From assembly GCA_944380845.1 (NCBI GenBank), contig CALWIU010000023.1, forward strand, positions 1 to 64,000: a DNA stretch of 64,000 nt, given 5' to 3'. Position 1 is the stretch's first letter, and each line of letters opens with the position of its first letter. Positions 1 through 8,299 of the stretch are shown one piece after another. The translations under genes and the position numbers were made by a program. The notes under the pieces are model-generated. The model had not been told where the DNA came from. It worked only from the letters and a program-made list of their open reading frames with translations, and ran no database searches. Origin of the DNA: an uncultured Clostridia bacterium. Lineage in GTDB: Bacteria; Bacillota; Clostridia; Oscillospirales; Acutalibacteraceae.

Positions 1-23
1 TCTTTTGGGTAAGATAACCCTAT

Positions 24-635
24 TTACTTTTTTTGCGGACATTTATCAAACGAGGGGTTGAAAGCATAGAAGTTTTTGCTGTATAATTTATCCGTTGCCA
101 GACGAAGCCCTTCGCCGAATCTTTGATAATGAACAATTTCTCTTTCTCTGAGGAAACGAATCGGATCGATGATGTCGGGGTCGTCTACCAAACGAAGAAT
201 ATTGTCATAGGTTGTTCTGGCTTTTTGCTCGGCTGCAAGATCATTATGCAGGTCGGCGAGAACATCGCCTTTTGACTGAACATATGACGCGGTCCAGGGG
301 GCACCGCTGGCAGCTTGCGGATAAATGCCTGCTGTGTGATCGACAAAATAGGTGTCAAATCCGGCTTTTTTGATTTGTTCCGGGGTTAAATTTCTTGTTA
401 ACTGATACACCATGGCGCCGATCATCTCAAAATGTCCCAATTCTTCTGTTCCTATATCGGTTAAAAGACCTTTTAATTCAGGATACGGCATTGCGTATCT
501 CTGGGAAAGGTAGTTCATGGACGCCGAAAGTTCGCCATCCGGACCGCCGTATTGAGAAATGATAATCATGGCGGCTTTTGGATCCGGATTCTTGATGTTT
601 ATTGGGTATTGAAGTTTCTTTTCATAAGTAAACAT
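24..635 (-). CDS. cotJC: Spore coat protein CotJC (manganese-catalase-like)
   Basis: 203 aa, full length for the CotJC family, which belongs to the manganese catalase fold and is found in the inner spore coat. The ligand-type residues of a ferritin-like di-metal site are visible: Glu35 (GGPDGE), Glu65 with His68 (EELGH), Glu136 and the Glu166/His169 pair. The C-terminal extension of true manganese catalases is absent, as usual for CotJC. It is the last gene of a three-gene minus-strand operon with cotJB three bases upstream and cotJA before that. In Bacillus the operon is made in the mother cell under sigma E; the sequence here does not prove that. Whether this protein has catalase activity is unknown. 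Confidence 0.95.
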   Translation of the reverse strand: MFTYEKKLQYPINIKNPDPKAAMIIISQYGGPDGELSASMNYLSQRYAMPYPELKGLLTDIGTEELGHFEMIGAMVYQLTRNLTPEQIKKAGFDTYFVDHTAGIYPQAASGAPWTASYVQSKGDVLADLHNDLAAEQKARTTYDNILRLVDDPDIIDPIRFLREREIVHYQRFGEGLRLATDKLYSKNFYAFNPSFDKCPQKK

Positions 636-638
636 TTC

Positions 639-896
639 TCAGTCGCACCTCTCAATGTCCCACGGCCATGGGTTTTTCAGCCATTCAACGCCTTCGCCGG
701 AAGGGGCAGTCAGCGGGCCGAATTCTTCTTCATATGCAGCAAGCAGGGATTCATATTTTTGATCATATTCCGCATAAAGCGCAGCTGCTCGCATATCGGA
801 TGGATGGGTATCCAAATAAAGGTGCAGTTCCCATTTTGCAAATTGTACGGCTGAAAGCTCACGCAGCATTCTTTGTTTTCGCGTCATGGGCAGCAC
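639..896 (-). CDS. cotJB: Spore coat protein CotJB
   Basis: 85 aa, the usual size. The N-terminal half is helical and carries the family-type segment around LSAVQFAKWELHLYLDTHP, followed by an acidic helix (YDQKYESLL) and a Trp/Pro-rich tail. It has no known enzymatic role and is a structural partner of CotJC in the spore coat. The start overlaps the end of cotJA by 13 bases and the stop is three bases from cotJC, so the three are probably translated together. Recognition rests on both the sequence and the cotJA-cotJB-cotJC order. Confidence 0.93.
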   Translation of the reverse strand: MLPMTRKQRMLRELSAVQFAKWELHLYLDTHPSDMRAAALYAEYDQKYESLLAAYEEEFGPLTAPSGEGVEWLKNPWPWDIERCD

Positions 897-1102
897 CTTC
901 CCGTGAACGGTTTATTCAGGACAGGGAAAAGTGTACCGTTGCACAGTGCCGTCTGTGCGTCATACACTTGTCGGTTGACTTGAAATGGAACATATGCCAT
1001 CGCCGGAACGGTATCAACGGGTAATGCAGTCAAACCGGTGTAGAGGTCATTTTCTCCATCGTTTGCCTGTAGGTTGATCCGGCAGCAATTGTTATTATTC
1101 AA
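884..1102 (-). CDS. cotJA: Spore coat associated protein CotJA
   Basis: 72 aa, first gene of the cotJ operon. The central segment (PAMAYVPFQ) is the recognisable CotJA part, and a Cys pair lies at each end (NNCCR and GRCCP). The start is read as TTG at 1102, because AAGGAG lies about nine bases upstream and the only nearby ATG is followed at once by a stop in its frame. The Cys-rich ends could allow disulfide cross-linking in the coat, which is inference. Functional evidence comes mainly from the conserved order with cotJB and cotJC. Confidence 0.85.
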   Translation of the reverse strand: MNNNNCCRINLQANDGENDLYTGLTALPVDTVPAMAYVPFQVNRQVYDAQTALCNGTLFPVLNKPFTGRCCP

Positions 1103-1275
1103 ACCATATCGCTCCTTTTCTGTTTTTGAGGGAAACCCTCAATACACAATACGGAATGTTGATAGAACAAGAAACGATTTTTATATCGTTTATCTTTTTA
1201 GATGATTTATTTCCATTACCGCATGGAAAAAACAGTTTTCTTGCGAACACAAAAATCCGAAATGGAGGAAATCAA

Positions 1276-2205
1276 ATGCTGACCGGATTGTCTGCCGGCA
1301 TTTTATGGGCACTGGATACTGTGATCCTCGGCATCGCTTTGACTTTGCCGCCATTTTCAGCTGGCGCAAGTGCAGCAATGCTTGCACCGCTTATCAGTAC
1401 ATTTTTACATGATGCCTTTTCATCGCTTTGGATGCTTGGTTTTACGGCTGTAACAAAACAGTTCAAAAATGTGTATCATGCTTTGCGCTCTAAAAGCGGA
1501 AGATTTATTTTGCTTGGTGCACTGCTCGGCGGTCCGATCGGTATGAGCGGTTATGTCGCAGCCATTCAATTGATTGGCCCGGGATATACGGCAGTCATAT
1601 CCTCGCTGTATCCAGCGCTTGGCGCGCTTTTATCCTACCTGTTTTTAAAGGAAAAAATGAGGTTATCCCAGCTGGTCGGATTGCTTATGAGCATTGCAGG
1701 CGTCATTGCTTTGGGATATACTTCTTCAGATAATGCGCAAATGCGTCTTTTGCCCGGTTTTCTCTGTGCCGCTCTTTGTTGTGTCGGATGGGCGAGCGAA
1801 GGCGTCATTTGTGCCTATGGAATGAAAGATCCTACCGTCACTTTTGCGCACGCGCTGCAAATCCGCCAGCCGGTTTCTGCAATATGTTACGCTCTTATTA
1901 TTCTTCCCGCAATCGGCGGATGGCAGGAAACCATTGCGTTACCGTCTTCTGTTATACTTTTGATTGTTGTATCGGCATTCTGCGGAACAGCATCCTATCT
2001 TTGCTATTATCGAACCATTGCAAAAATCGGACCGCCAAAAGCCATGGCGCTGAATATTACCTATTCTGCCTGGTCATTGGTCTTTTCTTTCTTTTTCTTA
2101 CATACAATTCCGGACAAAAAAAGCTTGTTCTTTGCCGTTGTTGTGTTAGCCGGCGCGCTGCTGTCTGCGTTGGAGTTTCCCCATCGTATCAAACAAAAAA
2201 ATTGA
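1276..2205 (+). CDS. EamA/DMT-superfamily transporter
   Basis: 309 aa with about ten hydrophobic segments arranged as two five-helix repeats, the normal size and layout of the drug/metabolite transporter superfamily. The segment around residues 108-128 (GPGYTAVISSLYPALGALLSY) and its counterpart in the second half (Y residues, then GPPKAMALNITYSAW) are the internal repeats typical of EamA proteins. The start is ATG 1276 with GGAGG seven bases upstream; the longer upstream reading lacks a good site. Substrate cannot be told. It is transcribed away from cotJA as a single gene and is followed by a strong terminator. The 170-base leader holds a small AT-rich hairpin but no riboswitch I recognise. 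Confidence 0.85.
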   Translation: MLTGLSAGILWALDTVILGIALTLPPFSAGASAAMLAPLISTFLHDAFSSLWMLGFTAVTKQFKNVYHALRSKSGRFILLGALLGGPIGMSGYVAAIQLIGPGYTAVISSLYPALGALLSYLFLKEKMRLSQLVGLLMSIAGVIALGYTSSDNAQMRLLPGFLCAALCCVGWASEGVICAYGMKDPTVTFAHALQIRQPVSAICYALIILPAIGGWQETIALPSSVILLIVVSAFCGTASYLCYYRTIAKIGPPKAMALNITYSAWSLVFSFFFLHTIPDKKSLFFAVVVLAGALLSALEFPHRIKQKN

Positions 2206-2232
2206 AGATGATCGTTTGTTGCAAGCAAAAAG

Positions 2233-2270
2233 CGCTCCTGTGGATCGTTACTTCCACAGGAGCGTTTTCC
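2233..2270 (+). terminator. Intrinsic terminator after the EamA transporter
   Basis: A perfect 12-bp stem (2233-2244 with 2253-2264, arms CGCTCCTGTGGA and complement) with an 8-base loop is followed by TTTTCCT. It lies between two convergent genes. Confidence 0.85.
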
Positions 2271-2299
2271 TGAAATGACTGCTGAAATCGAAAAATATA

Positions 2300-3094
2300 T
2301 TAAGCTACGGCCACTTTTTTATGTTTATGCTTTTTCTTTTCGGGTTCAAAGGAAGGTCTTTCGGGCAAGGGTTCTTCCGGCGTCGTTTCGTCGATGTGTT
2401 TCAGGTGTTTTGCGGTAATAATGTTGAGCACCAGATTCAGCAGAAAAAGGACAATCCCGATAAAAAAGGAAAAACTGATGGTGCCGCCAAAGACCGGGAT
2501 ACCGGTCGCGTCCATTTGTTGAAAGGAAACCACAAAAACCGGGATGGCAACTGCAAATAAAAGGGCACTCAGTATGCAAAGCACATAGTTTGCAGCATAT
2601 TTATGTCTCACAGAACAAATAATTAAGACAAAGAAGTTAAGAACCGCGCTGACGATCCCCAGCGCAATCAGAAGAAAGCCGACAAGGAAAAGGGTGTAAG
2701 CTTCGCCAACAATATTGCTTTTTATCAGTGTAAATAAAGAGCCGATGTTAATTCCGTCAACAATGGCAAGAATGATATCCAAAAGACTGACATACCGATT
2801 TTCAAAAGAAGAAAAGGGAAGGGACAAGGACAGCCGAAAAGCGGGAATCACAAAGATGACCAGTGGAATAAAGGTAAATACCAATCGAACGATGGACAAC
2901 TTTGTGCCAACCAGTCCGCGTTTGAGGTATTTAACAGATCGTCTGAATTTGGCGAACGCCCATTCCGAACGAATAGCATCCTGTTCGAGCCGTTCTTCCC
3001 ATTTATAGTTCGGAATATTCACTCCGCATTTGGGACATTCTGCCTTAACATTCCACGGTTTCAGCTTATAACCGCATCCGGGACAATGAGCCAT
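2300..3094 (-). CDS. Zinc-ribbon multi-pass membrane protein, function unknown
   Basis: 264 aa from ATG 3094, chosen because GGGTGG lies eight bases upstream; a reading 12 codons longer has no site. The N-terminus is a zinc ribbon with two CxxC pairs (CPGCG and CPKCG, residues 4-24). It is followed by a basic amphipathic stretch and about five membrane segments, and the protein ends in a Lys/His-rich tail (EKKKHKHKK). No family name can be given with confidence. The combination of a cytosolic zinc ribbon and a polytopic membrane domain is common in Clostridia proteins of unknown role. It is a single gene with its own sigma-A promoter. Confidence 0.75.
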   Translation of the reverse strand: MAHCPGCGYKLKPWNVKAECPKCGVNIPNYKWEERLEQDAIRSEWAFAKFRRSVKYLKRGLVGTKLSIVRLVFTFIPLVIFVIPAFRLSLSLPFSSFENRYVSLLDIILAIVDGINIGSLFTLIKSNIVGEAYTLFLVGFLLIALGIVSAVLNFFVLIICSVRHKYAANYVLCILSALLFAVAIPVFVVSFQQMDATGIPVFGGTISFSFFIGIVLFLLNLVLNIITAKHLKHIDETTPEEPLPERPSFEPEKKKHKHKKVAVA

Positions 3095-3135
3095 AAAACC
3101 ACCCTTATTTGTAAATTTCCGTGTAATCAAATTAT

Positions 3136-3164
3136 ATTATACAATAACCATGTCATTGTTTCAA
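3136..3164 (-). promoter_or_regulatory. Sigma-A promoter for the zinc-ribbon membrane protein
   Basis: Read on the minus strand: TTGAAA (3164-3159), a 17-base spacer, TATAAT (3141-3136), about 45 bases before the ATG. Confidence 0.7.
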
Positions 3165-3222
3165 GCTTTTTAATTAAAAATCTATAAAGTTTTTTTTCGA
3201 TATTGTTTTATCGTTATTCATA

Positions 3223-3250
3223 TTGACATTGGCGACAACCGTGTTATAAT
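3223..3250 (+). promoter_or_regulatory. Sigma-A promoter of the carboxyltransferase/sodium-pump operon
   Basis: TTGACA (3223-3228), a 16-base spacer and TATAAT (3245-3250), both hexamers perfect. It drives the five-gene operon beginning at 3298. Confidence 0.85.
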
Positions 3251-3297
3251 TACCTATAATGGGAAAAATTTGAATATGCTGAAACGGAGGCTCAATT

Positions 3298-4749
3298 GTG
3301 AATATACAGCTCAGAAAAGATTTTATTCAATCACAGCGTGAACAGCTTCGCTGTGAGACTTCCCAAAAAGGCGGCAGACTATCTGTTCAGGAAAAAATCA
3401 ATGCCTTTTATGATAGCGGCACCTTTGTGGAAACCGGTGCTTTCGTCAGTGAGAGCACATCTTTTGCTACCATGTTTCAACAAAAAGCGGAAGGTGTTGT
3501 TACAGGCTATGGTGCTGTAAACGGCAGACTTGTTTTTTGCTGCATTCAGGACTATTCCCGCGATCAGGGCGCGCTTTCCATGGCAGGCGCTGAAAAAATC
3601 ACCGCCCTTTATGAAGCTGCTGTTAAAAACGCCGCTCCTGTTTTATCAGTTTTTGACTGCGATGGCGCAAAACTTGCAGACGGTATCAATGCGGTTGCCT
3701 CTTATGGGAAAGTTATCAAAGCAGCGTCTAATGCAAAAGGACTGGTTCCCCAGATTTCTCTGATTACAGGCGTCTGTTCCGGAGGATTGGCAGCTGTAGC
3801 CGGATGCGGCGACATTATCATTATGTCAGGTAAAAATGCTTATTACAGTGTTTCTCCTGTTTCTGTGCTAAAGCACGAGAAAGCTGATGATGCTGTCGGA
3901 AGCGGTAATTATGCTGTTGCAAACGGACTTGCTGATTTATTCTGTTCTTCCGAGCAAGAAGCATTTGATTTTGCCAAAGAGGTTTTAAACTATCTTCCGT
4001 CCAATGACACGCAAGGTGAAGTTGCCGTGTCCAATCATGACGATGCCAATCGTCGTCTTGGCGGCGTTGAAGCCTTGGTGACGACTGACGGTTATGACGG
4101 CAGGGAACTGGTTAAAATGCTTGCTGACGATGGTAAATTCTTAGAGCTGTCTGCGGAATATGGCAGCGAATTCATTGTCGGATTTCTTTCTGTTGATGGG
4201 TATTCTTGCGGTGTTGTGGCAAACGATCCGTCACAAGGTAAGCAAATCACTGCCAGCGGCGCGGACAAATGCGCGTCCTTTATTGATTTATGCGATCGGT
4301 TTGCGCTTCCTGTTGTTACTCTTTGTGATTGTGACGGATACAGCGCTGCCGACGAAGCAAAGCATCCCGATCTTGTTAATGCGTTATCCTCTCTGGCGCT
4401 GGAATATGCCTCTGCTGAAGTACCGATGGTGACTGCAATCGTCGGCAAATTGACCGGAACAGCGTTTTCGGTTCTTGGGTCAAAAGCAGTTGGTGCTGAT
4501 CTTGTTTTCGCGCTGCCTACTGCCGTTATCTCTCCGATGCCGGTCGAATCTGCTGTTGAATTTATGCAGAACGACAAATTGGCAGAGGGACTTTCCAAAG
4601 ATGAATTGATTGAAAAATGGGAAATTGAGTATGCATCTCCTGTTTATGCGGCGAAAGCCGGTTTAATCGATTATATTTGCGAGTCGGACGAGTTGCGCGC
4701 GCGGATTGCAGCTGCATTGAATATGCTTGGCATGAAAGCTGCTTTTTAA
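3298..4749 (+). CDS. Biotin-dependent carboxyltransferase, divergent MmdA/12S-type
   Basis: 483 aa with two crotonase-fold halves as in acyl-CoA carboxyltransferases (MmdA, PccB, transcarboxylase 12S), which usually have 505-520 residues. The N-half has the motif IPQIS-like (GLVPQISLITGVCSGGLAA) and the C-half has the FIDLCDRFALPVVTLCD and GTAFSVLGSKAVGAD stretches. Both glycine-rich oxyanion-hole regions are altered from the usual AGGA and GGAY forms, so the acyl-CoA substrate is uncertain; methylmalonyl-CoA or another short acyl-CoA is possible. The start is GTG 3298 with CGGAGG eight bases upstream. It is first in an operon with OadG, biotin carrier, OadB and OadA, which implies that it transfers a carboxyl group to or from the shared biotin. 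Confidence 0.85.
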   Translation: MNIQLRKDFIQSQREQLRCETSQKGGRLSVQEKINAFYDSGTFVETGAFVSESTSFATMFQQKAEGVVTGYGAVNGRLVFCCIQDYSRDQGALSMAGAEKITALYEAAVKNAAPVLSVFDCDGAKLADGINAVASYGKVIKAASNAKGLVPQISLITGVCSGGLAAVAGCGDIIIMSGKNAYYSVSPVSVLKHEKADDAVGSGNYAVANGLADLFCSSEQEAFDFAKEVLNYLPSNDTQGEVAVSNHDDANRRLGGVEALVTTDGYDGRELVKMLADDGKFLELSAEYGSEFIVGFLSVDGYSCGVVANDPSQGKQITASGADKCASFIDLCDRFALPVVTLCDCDGYSAADEAKHPDLVNALSSLALEYASAEVPMVTAIVGKLTGTAFSVLGSKAVGADLVFALPTAVISPMPVESAVEFMQNDKLAEGLSKDELIEKWEIEYASPVYAAKAGLIDYICESDELRARIAAALNMLGMKAAF

Positions 4750-4784
4750 TCTGATTGCTGTATTATTGAAAAGGATCGATGCTG

Positions 4785-5108
4785 ATGTTTAATTTGGATA
4801 ATATCGGAATTGGCTTGGAAACCCTGATCATCGGTATGCTGGTTGTTTTTCTGGCGCTTGCGATCATATGGTTGATTGTTTCGCTGGTCGGAATGGCTTT
4901 TCGCAAAAAAGAGTCGACAAAAAAAGAGCAGCCGGAAGCGTCTAACATACCGCCTGTTTCCGAAATTCCGATCGTTTTGGCTGATACGAATTTTACAGTG
5001 AGTTCGGATCAGGCACCGGAACTTGCCGCTGTCATTGCTGCAGCGATTTGTGAATATGAAAATAAACCACTGGGATCTTTTCGAGTGGTCAGCTTCAAAA
5101 AACGATAA
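4785..5108 (+). CDS. oadG: Sodium-pump decarboxylase gamma subunit (OadG family)
   Basis: 107 aa. One N-terminal membrane segment (about residues 10-38, GLETLIIGMLVVFLALAII) is followed by a basic stretch and a soluble tail, the OadG plan. In the family this small subunit anchors the carboxyltransferase to the membrane beta subunit and helps assembly. The tail (APELAAVIAAAICEYE) is typical of Clostridia OadG proteins. ATG 4785 is preferred over ATG 4779 because AAGGA ends only three bases before the earlier one and nine before the later one. It sits 35 bases downstream of the carboxyltransferase and 20 bases before the biotin carrier. Confidence 0.88.
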   Translation: MFNLDNIGIGLETLIIGMLVVFLALAIIWLIVSLVGMAFRKKESTKKEQPEASNIPPVSEIPIVLADTNFTVSSDQAPELAAVIAAAICEYENKPLGSFRVVSFKKR

Positions 5109-5128
5109 GTTAAGAAAGGTTGTTTTTC

Positions 5129-5560
5129 ATGGCAAAAAATTACAGAATTACCGTCAATGGCAATGTTTATGATGTAAGTGTTGAGGAAACAGGCGCAGGT
5201 GCTCCTGCCGCGCCGGTTGCTTACGCTCCGGCTCCCGTTGCTGCGCCTGCTCCCGCTCCTGTTGCCGCACCGGCACCTGCTCCCGCTCCCGCAGCGGCGC
5301 CGGCACCCGCTGCTGCTCCTGCTGCGGCACCTGCAGCCCCCGGCGCTGGAAATCCCGTCAAAGCTCCGATGAACGGCACGATTCTTCGTGTTAATGTTAA
5401 AGTTGGCGATACCGTAAAGAAAGACGATGTTCTTTGCGTTCTGGAGGCAATGAAGATGGAAAATGAAATCTTTGCGCCTCAGGCCGGCACGATTACATCC
5501 GTTGTGGTTTCACAGGGCGCATCTGTTAACGCAGACGATGTGCTTGTTACCATTCAGTAA
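5129..5560 (+). CDS. Biotin carboxyl carrier protein of the sodium-pump decarboxylase
   Basis: 143 aa in three parts: a short N-terminal sheet segment (KNYRITVNGNVYDVSVEE), a flexible Ala/Pro linker at about residues 25-72, and a C-terminal biotinyl domain with the motif EAMKM, so Lys109 would carry biotin. The linker is long and low in complexity, which lets the biotin swing between two carboxyltransferases and the membrane beta subunit. The ATG start has AGAAAGG nine bases upstream; a TTG three codons earlier overlaps the site. It resembles the gamma/delta carriers of methylmalonyl-CoA and glutaconyl-CoA decarboxylases (MmdC, GcdC). Confidence 0.93.
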   Translation: MAKNYRITVNGNVYDVSVEETGAGAPAAPVAYAPAPVAAPAPAPVAAPAPAPAPAAAPAPAAAPAAAPAAPGAGNPVKAPMNGTILRVNVKVGDTVKKDDVLCVLEAMKMENEIFAPQAGTITSVVVSQGASVNADDVLVTIQ

Positions 5561-5590
5561 ATCAACAATTTATTCTCGGAGTGTTTTTCC

Positions 5591-6781
5591 ATGGCTGAAA
5601 TCCTGACTTCCATTCAGAATTTTTTAAGTACAACAGGCGTTTCCCTGATGCTGGACGCTGGTACGATGGATACTGTCAAAACGATCATCATGATCGTGAT
5701 TTCCTGCGTTTTGTTTTATCTGGGAATCGTAAAAAAATTCGAGCCGCTGCTGTTGATTCCAATTGCCTTTGGTATGTTTTTGACCAATCTTCCCGGCGCA
5801 AACCTCATGCACCCGGAGTTCTTTCTTGAAGGCGATTTTGACATTTTGAATGTTTTTCAAAACGGCGGTCTTTTAGACTATCTGTATTTGGGGGTAAAAC
5901 TTGGTATTTACCCGTCATTGATTTTCCTCGGCGTTGGTGCAATGACAGATTTTTCACCTCTGATTGCCAATCCGTCAACATTGATGCTTGGTGCAGCGGC
6001 ACAGGGCGGTGTCTTCATTGCATTCCTTTTGGCTTTGCTGTTGGGCTTTGATCCGCAGCAGGCAGGTGCAATCGGCATTATCGGCGGCGCGGATGGCCCG
6101 ACGGCGATTTTGGTTACAAAAATACTCGCTCCCGAGCTTTTGGGCGCTATTGCCATTGCTGCCTATTCGTATATGGCGCTGATTCCCTTCATTCAACCGC
6201 CGCTTATGAAACTGTTAACAACCAAAAAAGAGCGTTCTGTTAAAATGACGCAGCTTCGTAAAGTTTCAAAAACAGAACAGATCTTTTTCCCCGTTATCGT
6301 TACACTGATCGTCGTATTGATTGTGCCGGACGCCGCTCCATTGATCGGATTCCTGATGCTGGGTAACTTATTAACGGTTTGCGGTGTAACGCAGCGTTTG
6401 TCTAAAACGGCGCAGAACGGACTGATGAATGCCGTCACCGTTTTTCTCGGCATTTCTGTTGGCGCTACTGCTCGCGCAGAGACATTCCTTTCTGCGAATA
6501 CAATTAAAATCATTGTTCTCGGTCTGCTTGCGTTCTGCTTCTCCACAATCAGCGGTCTGATCGGCGGGAAAATCATGTATGTTCTTTCTAAGGGGAAAAT
6601 CAATCCCCTGATTGGTTCCGCCGGTGTGTCTGCTGTTCCGATGGCAGCGCGTGTTTCTCAGATGGTGGGACAAAAAGAAGACACATCCAATTACCTTTTG
6701 ATGCACGCTATGGGGCCCAATGTGGCAGGCGTTATTGGTTCGGCTGTTGCTGCCGGCGTGCTGTTGTCGTTCTTTAAGTAA
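5591..6781 (+). CDS. oadB: Sodium-translocating decarboxylase beta subunit (OadB)
   Basis: 396 aa, about nine membrane segments. OadB/MmdB/GcdB subunits decarboxylate carboxybiotin and export sodium ions. Family hallmarks are visible: GGLLDYLYLGVKLGIYPSLIFLGVGAMTDF is split here over residues 98-126, then GAIGIIGGADGPTAI (the conserved region with the sodium/proton-active Asp), and SAVPMAARVSQ near the C-terminus with the Arg-Val-Ser-Gln stretch. Length and motif order are normal, so it should be functional. The substrate is set by the carboxyltransferases, not by this subunit. RBS CGGAG lies before ATG 5591. Confidence 0.95.
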   Translation: MAEILTSIQNFLSTTGVSLMLDAGTMDTVKTIIMIVISCVLFYLGIVKKFEPLLLIPIAFGMFLTNLPGANLMHPEFFLEGDFDILNVFQNGGLLDYLYLGVKLGIYPSLIFLGVGAMTDFSPLIANPSTLMLGAAAQGGVFIAFLLALLLGFDPQQAGAIGIIGGADGPTAILVTKILAPELLGAIAIAAYSYMALIPFIQPPLMKLLTTKKERSVKMTQLRKVSKTEQIFFPVIVTLIVVLIVPDAAPLIGFLMLGNLLTVCGVTQRLSKTAQNGLMNAVTVFLGISVGATARAETFLSANTIKIIVLGLLAFCFSTISGLIGGKIMYVLSKGKINPLIGSAGVSAVPMAARVSQMVGQKEDTSNYLLMHAMGPNVAGVIGSAVAAGVLLSFFK

Positions 6782-6801
6782 TACCAATAAGGAGGATTTA
6801 T

Positions 6802-8208
6802 ATGGCTACAGCTAAACCTGTTAAAATAACGGAAACCGTACTGCGTGATGCTCATCAGTCACTTATCGCAACGAGAATGACCACCGAAGAAATGCTGCCT
6901 ATTTTGGAGCAGATGGATTCTGTCGGTTATCACGCCTTGGAAGCTTGGGGCGGCGCAACATTCGACAGTTGCCTTCGTTTTTTGAATGAAGATCCATGGG
7001 AGCGCCTGCGGAAAATTCGTGATAAGGTAAAAAAGACGAAACTTCAAATGTTGTTCAGAGGACAAAACATCCTCGGTTACCGTCATTATGCCGATGATGT
7101 TGTTGCCTACTTTGTACAAAAATCAATTGCCAATGGTATTGATATCATTCGTATTTTTGATGCGCTGAATGATACGCGCAATCTGAAGACAGCGATTGAC
7201 GCCACCAAAAAAGAGGGCGGTCATGTTCAGGCTGCCATCAGCTTCACCCTCAGCCCTGTGCATACCAATGCTAAATTTGCGCAGCTTGCCAAGGAATTGG
7301 AGGAAATGGGCGCCGACTCGATTTGCATCAAAGATATGGCGGGTCTTTTAACGCCTTTCAATGCGTATGATCTTGTCACAGAATTGAAAAATACGGTAAA
7401 AATTCCCATTGAACTTCATACGCACTACACTTCCGGTGTGGCTTCGATGACTTATTTAAAAGCCATTGAAGCAGGTGTCGATATTGTAGACACTGCCATT
7501 TCACCTCTTGCCATGGGCACTTCACAGCCCCCGACAGAGCCGCTGGTGGCTACTTTACAGGGAACCCCCTATGACACCGGGTTGAAGCTGGAAGATTTGA
7601 ACCCCGTAACGCAGTACTTTGAAAAGCTTCGCGAAAAATATCTTGCCAACTCGCAGCTTGATCCCGCGCTTTTGAAAGTGGATATCAATACGCTTTTGTA
7701 TCAGGTGCCCGGCGGTATGCTTTCAAACTTGGTCAAACAGTTGAAAGACGCAGGTAAGAGCGACAAGTTAATGGATGTGCTCGAAGAAGTTCCTCGTGTG
7801 CGCAAGGATGTCGGATATCCGCCTTTGGTCACTCCCAGCTCGCAAATTGTTGGCACGCAAGCCGTGTTCAATGTATTGACAGGCGAGCGCTATAAAATGT
7901 GCAACAATCAGTTTAAGGCTCTGGTGCGCGGTGAATACGGCAGAACGCCTGTCGCGATCAGCGATGAATTCCGCAAAAAGATTATCGGTGATGAGCCGCC
8001 TGTTACCTGTCGTCCGGCGGATCTTTTGGAGCCGGAACTGGATAAGCTTCGTAAAGAGGTCGCAGAATACATTGAGCAAGACGAAGATGTTCTCTCTTAC
8101 GCGCTTTTTGATCATGTTGCAATTGATTTCTTTAAAAAGAGACGCAATGAAAAATATGGCCTGGATGCTGACAACGGCGATATCCAAAAGAAAATACATT
8201 CTGTTTAA
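6802..8208 (+). CDS. oadA: Oxaloacetate/pyruvate carboxyltransferase subunit (OadA/5S type, no biotin domain)
   Basis: 468 aa, about the length of the carboxyltransferase part of OadA, PycB and transcarboxylase 5S without a biotinyl domain. Signatures: TVLRDAHQSLIATRM (metal-binding Asp), LFRGQNILGYRHYADD, the CIKDMAGLL stretch with the carbamylated-type Lys, and the ELHTHYTSGVASM metal-ligand histidines. It would move a carboxyl group between oxaloacetate and biotin. The biotin domain is supplied by the separate carrier upstream. AAGGAGG precedes ATG 6802. Last gene of the operon; the next gene has its own promoter. Confidence 0.93.
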   Translation: MATAKPVKITETVLRDAHQSLIATRMTTEEMLPILEQMDSVGYHALEAWGGATFDSCLRFLNEDPWERLRKIRDKVKKTKLQMLFRGQNILGYRHYADDVVAYFVQKSIANGIDIIRIFDALNDTRNLKTAIDATKKEGGHVQAAISFTLSPVHTNAKFAQLAKELEEMGADSICIKDMAGLLTPFNAYDLVTELKNTVKIPIELHTHYTSGVASMTYLKAIEAGVDIVDTAISPLAMGTSQPPTEPLVATLQGTPYDTGLKLEDLNPVTQYFEKLREKYLANSQLDPALLKVDINTLLYQVPGGMLSNLVKQLKDAGKSDKLMDVLEEVPRVRKDVGYPPLVTPSSQIVGTQAVFNVLTGERYKMCNNQFKALVRGEYGRTPVAISDEFRKKIIGDEPPVTCRPADLLEPELDKLRKEVAEYIEQDEDVLSYALFDHVAIDFFKKRRNEKYGLDADNGDIQKKIHSV

Positions 8209-8236
8209 TATTTGTGTCTTTTTTTCTTATCGACTA

Positions 8237-8265
8237 TTGCTTTTTAATGGAAGGCACTGTATAAT
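8237..8265 (+). promoter_or_regulatory. Strong sigma-A promoter of the 39-aa peptide gene
   Basis: TTGCTT (8237-8242), a 17-base spacer and TATAAT (8260-8265), starting 28 bases after the oadA stop. It gives the small gene independent transcription. Confidence 0.75.
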
Positions 8266-8299
8266 ATAACCGTACATTGATTAGGAAGGAGTGAAATCA

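Noticed and set aside
1103..1275. Riboswitch in the leader of the EamA transporter gene
   Set aside because: Only a 7-bp AT-rich hairpin (1172-1178 with 1185-1191) and a short GAGGG/CCCTC repeat are seen; none of the known riboswitch cores could be recognised.
1776..2273. Long open reading frame in another frame of the EamA transporter gene
   Set aside because: It overlaps a well-supported transporter gene, has no ribosome site, and its end runs into the terminator hairpin.
5200..5350. Repetitive GC-rich Ala/Pro tract as a DNA repeat element
   Set aside because: It lies in frame inside the biotin carrier and encodes the normal flexible linker of these proteins.
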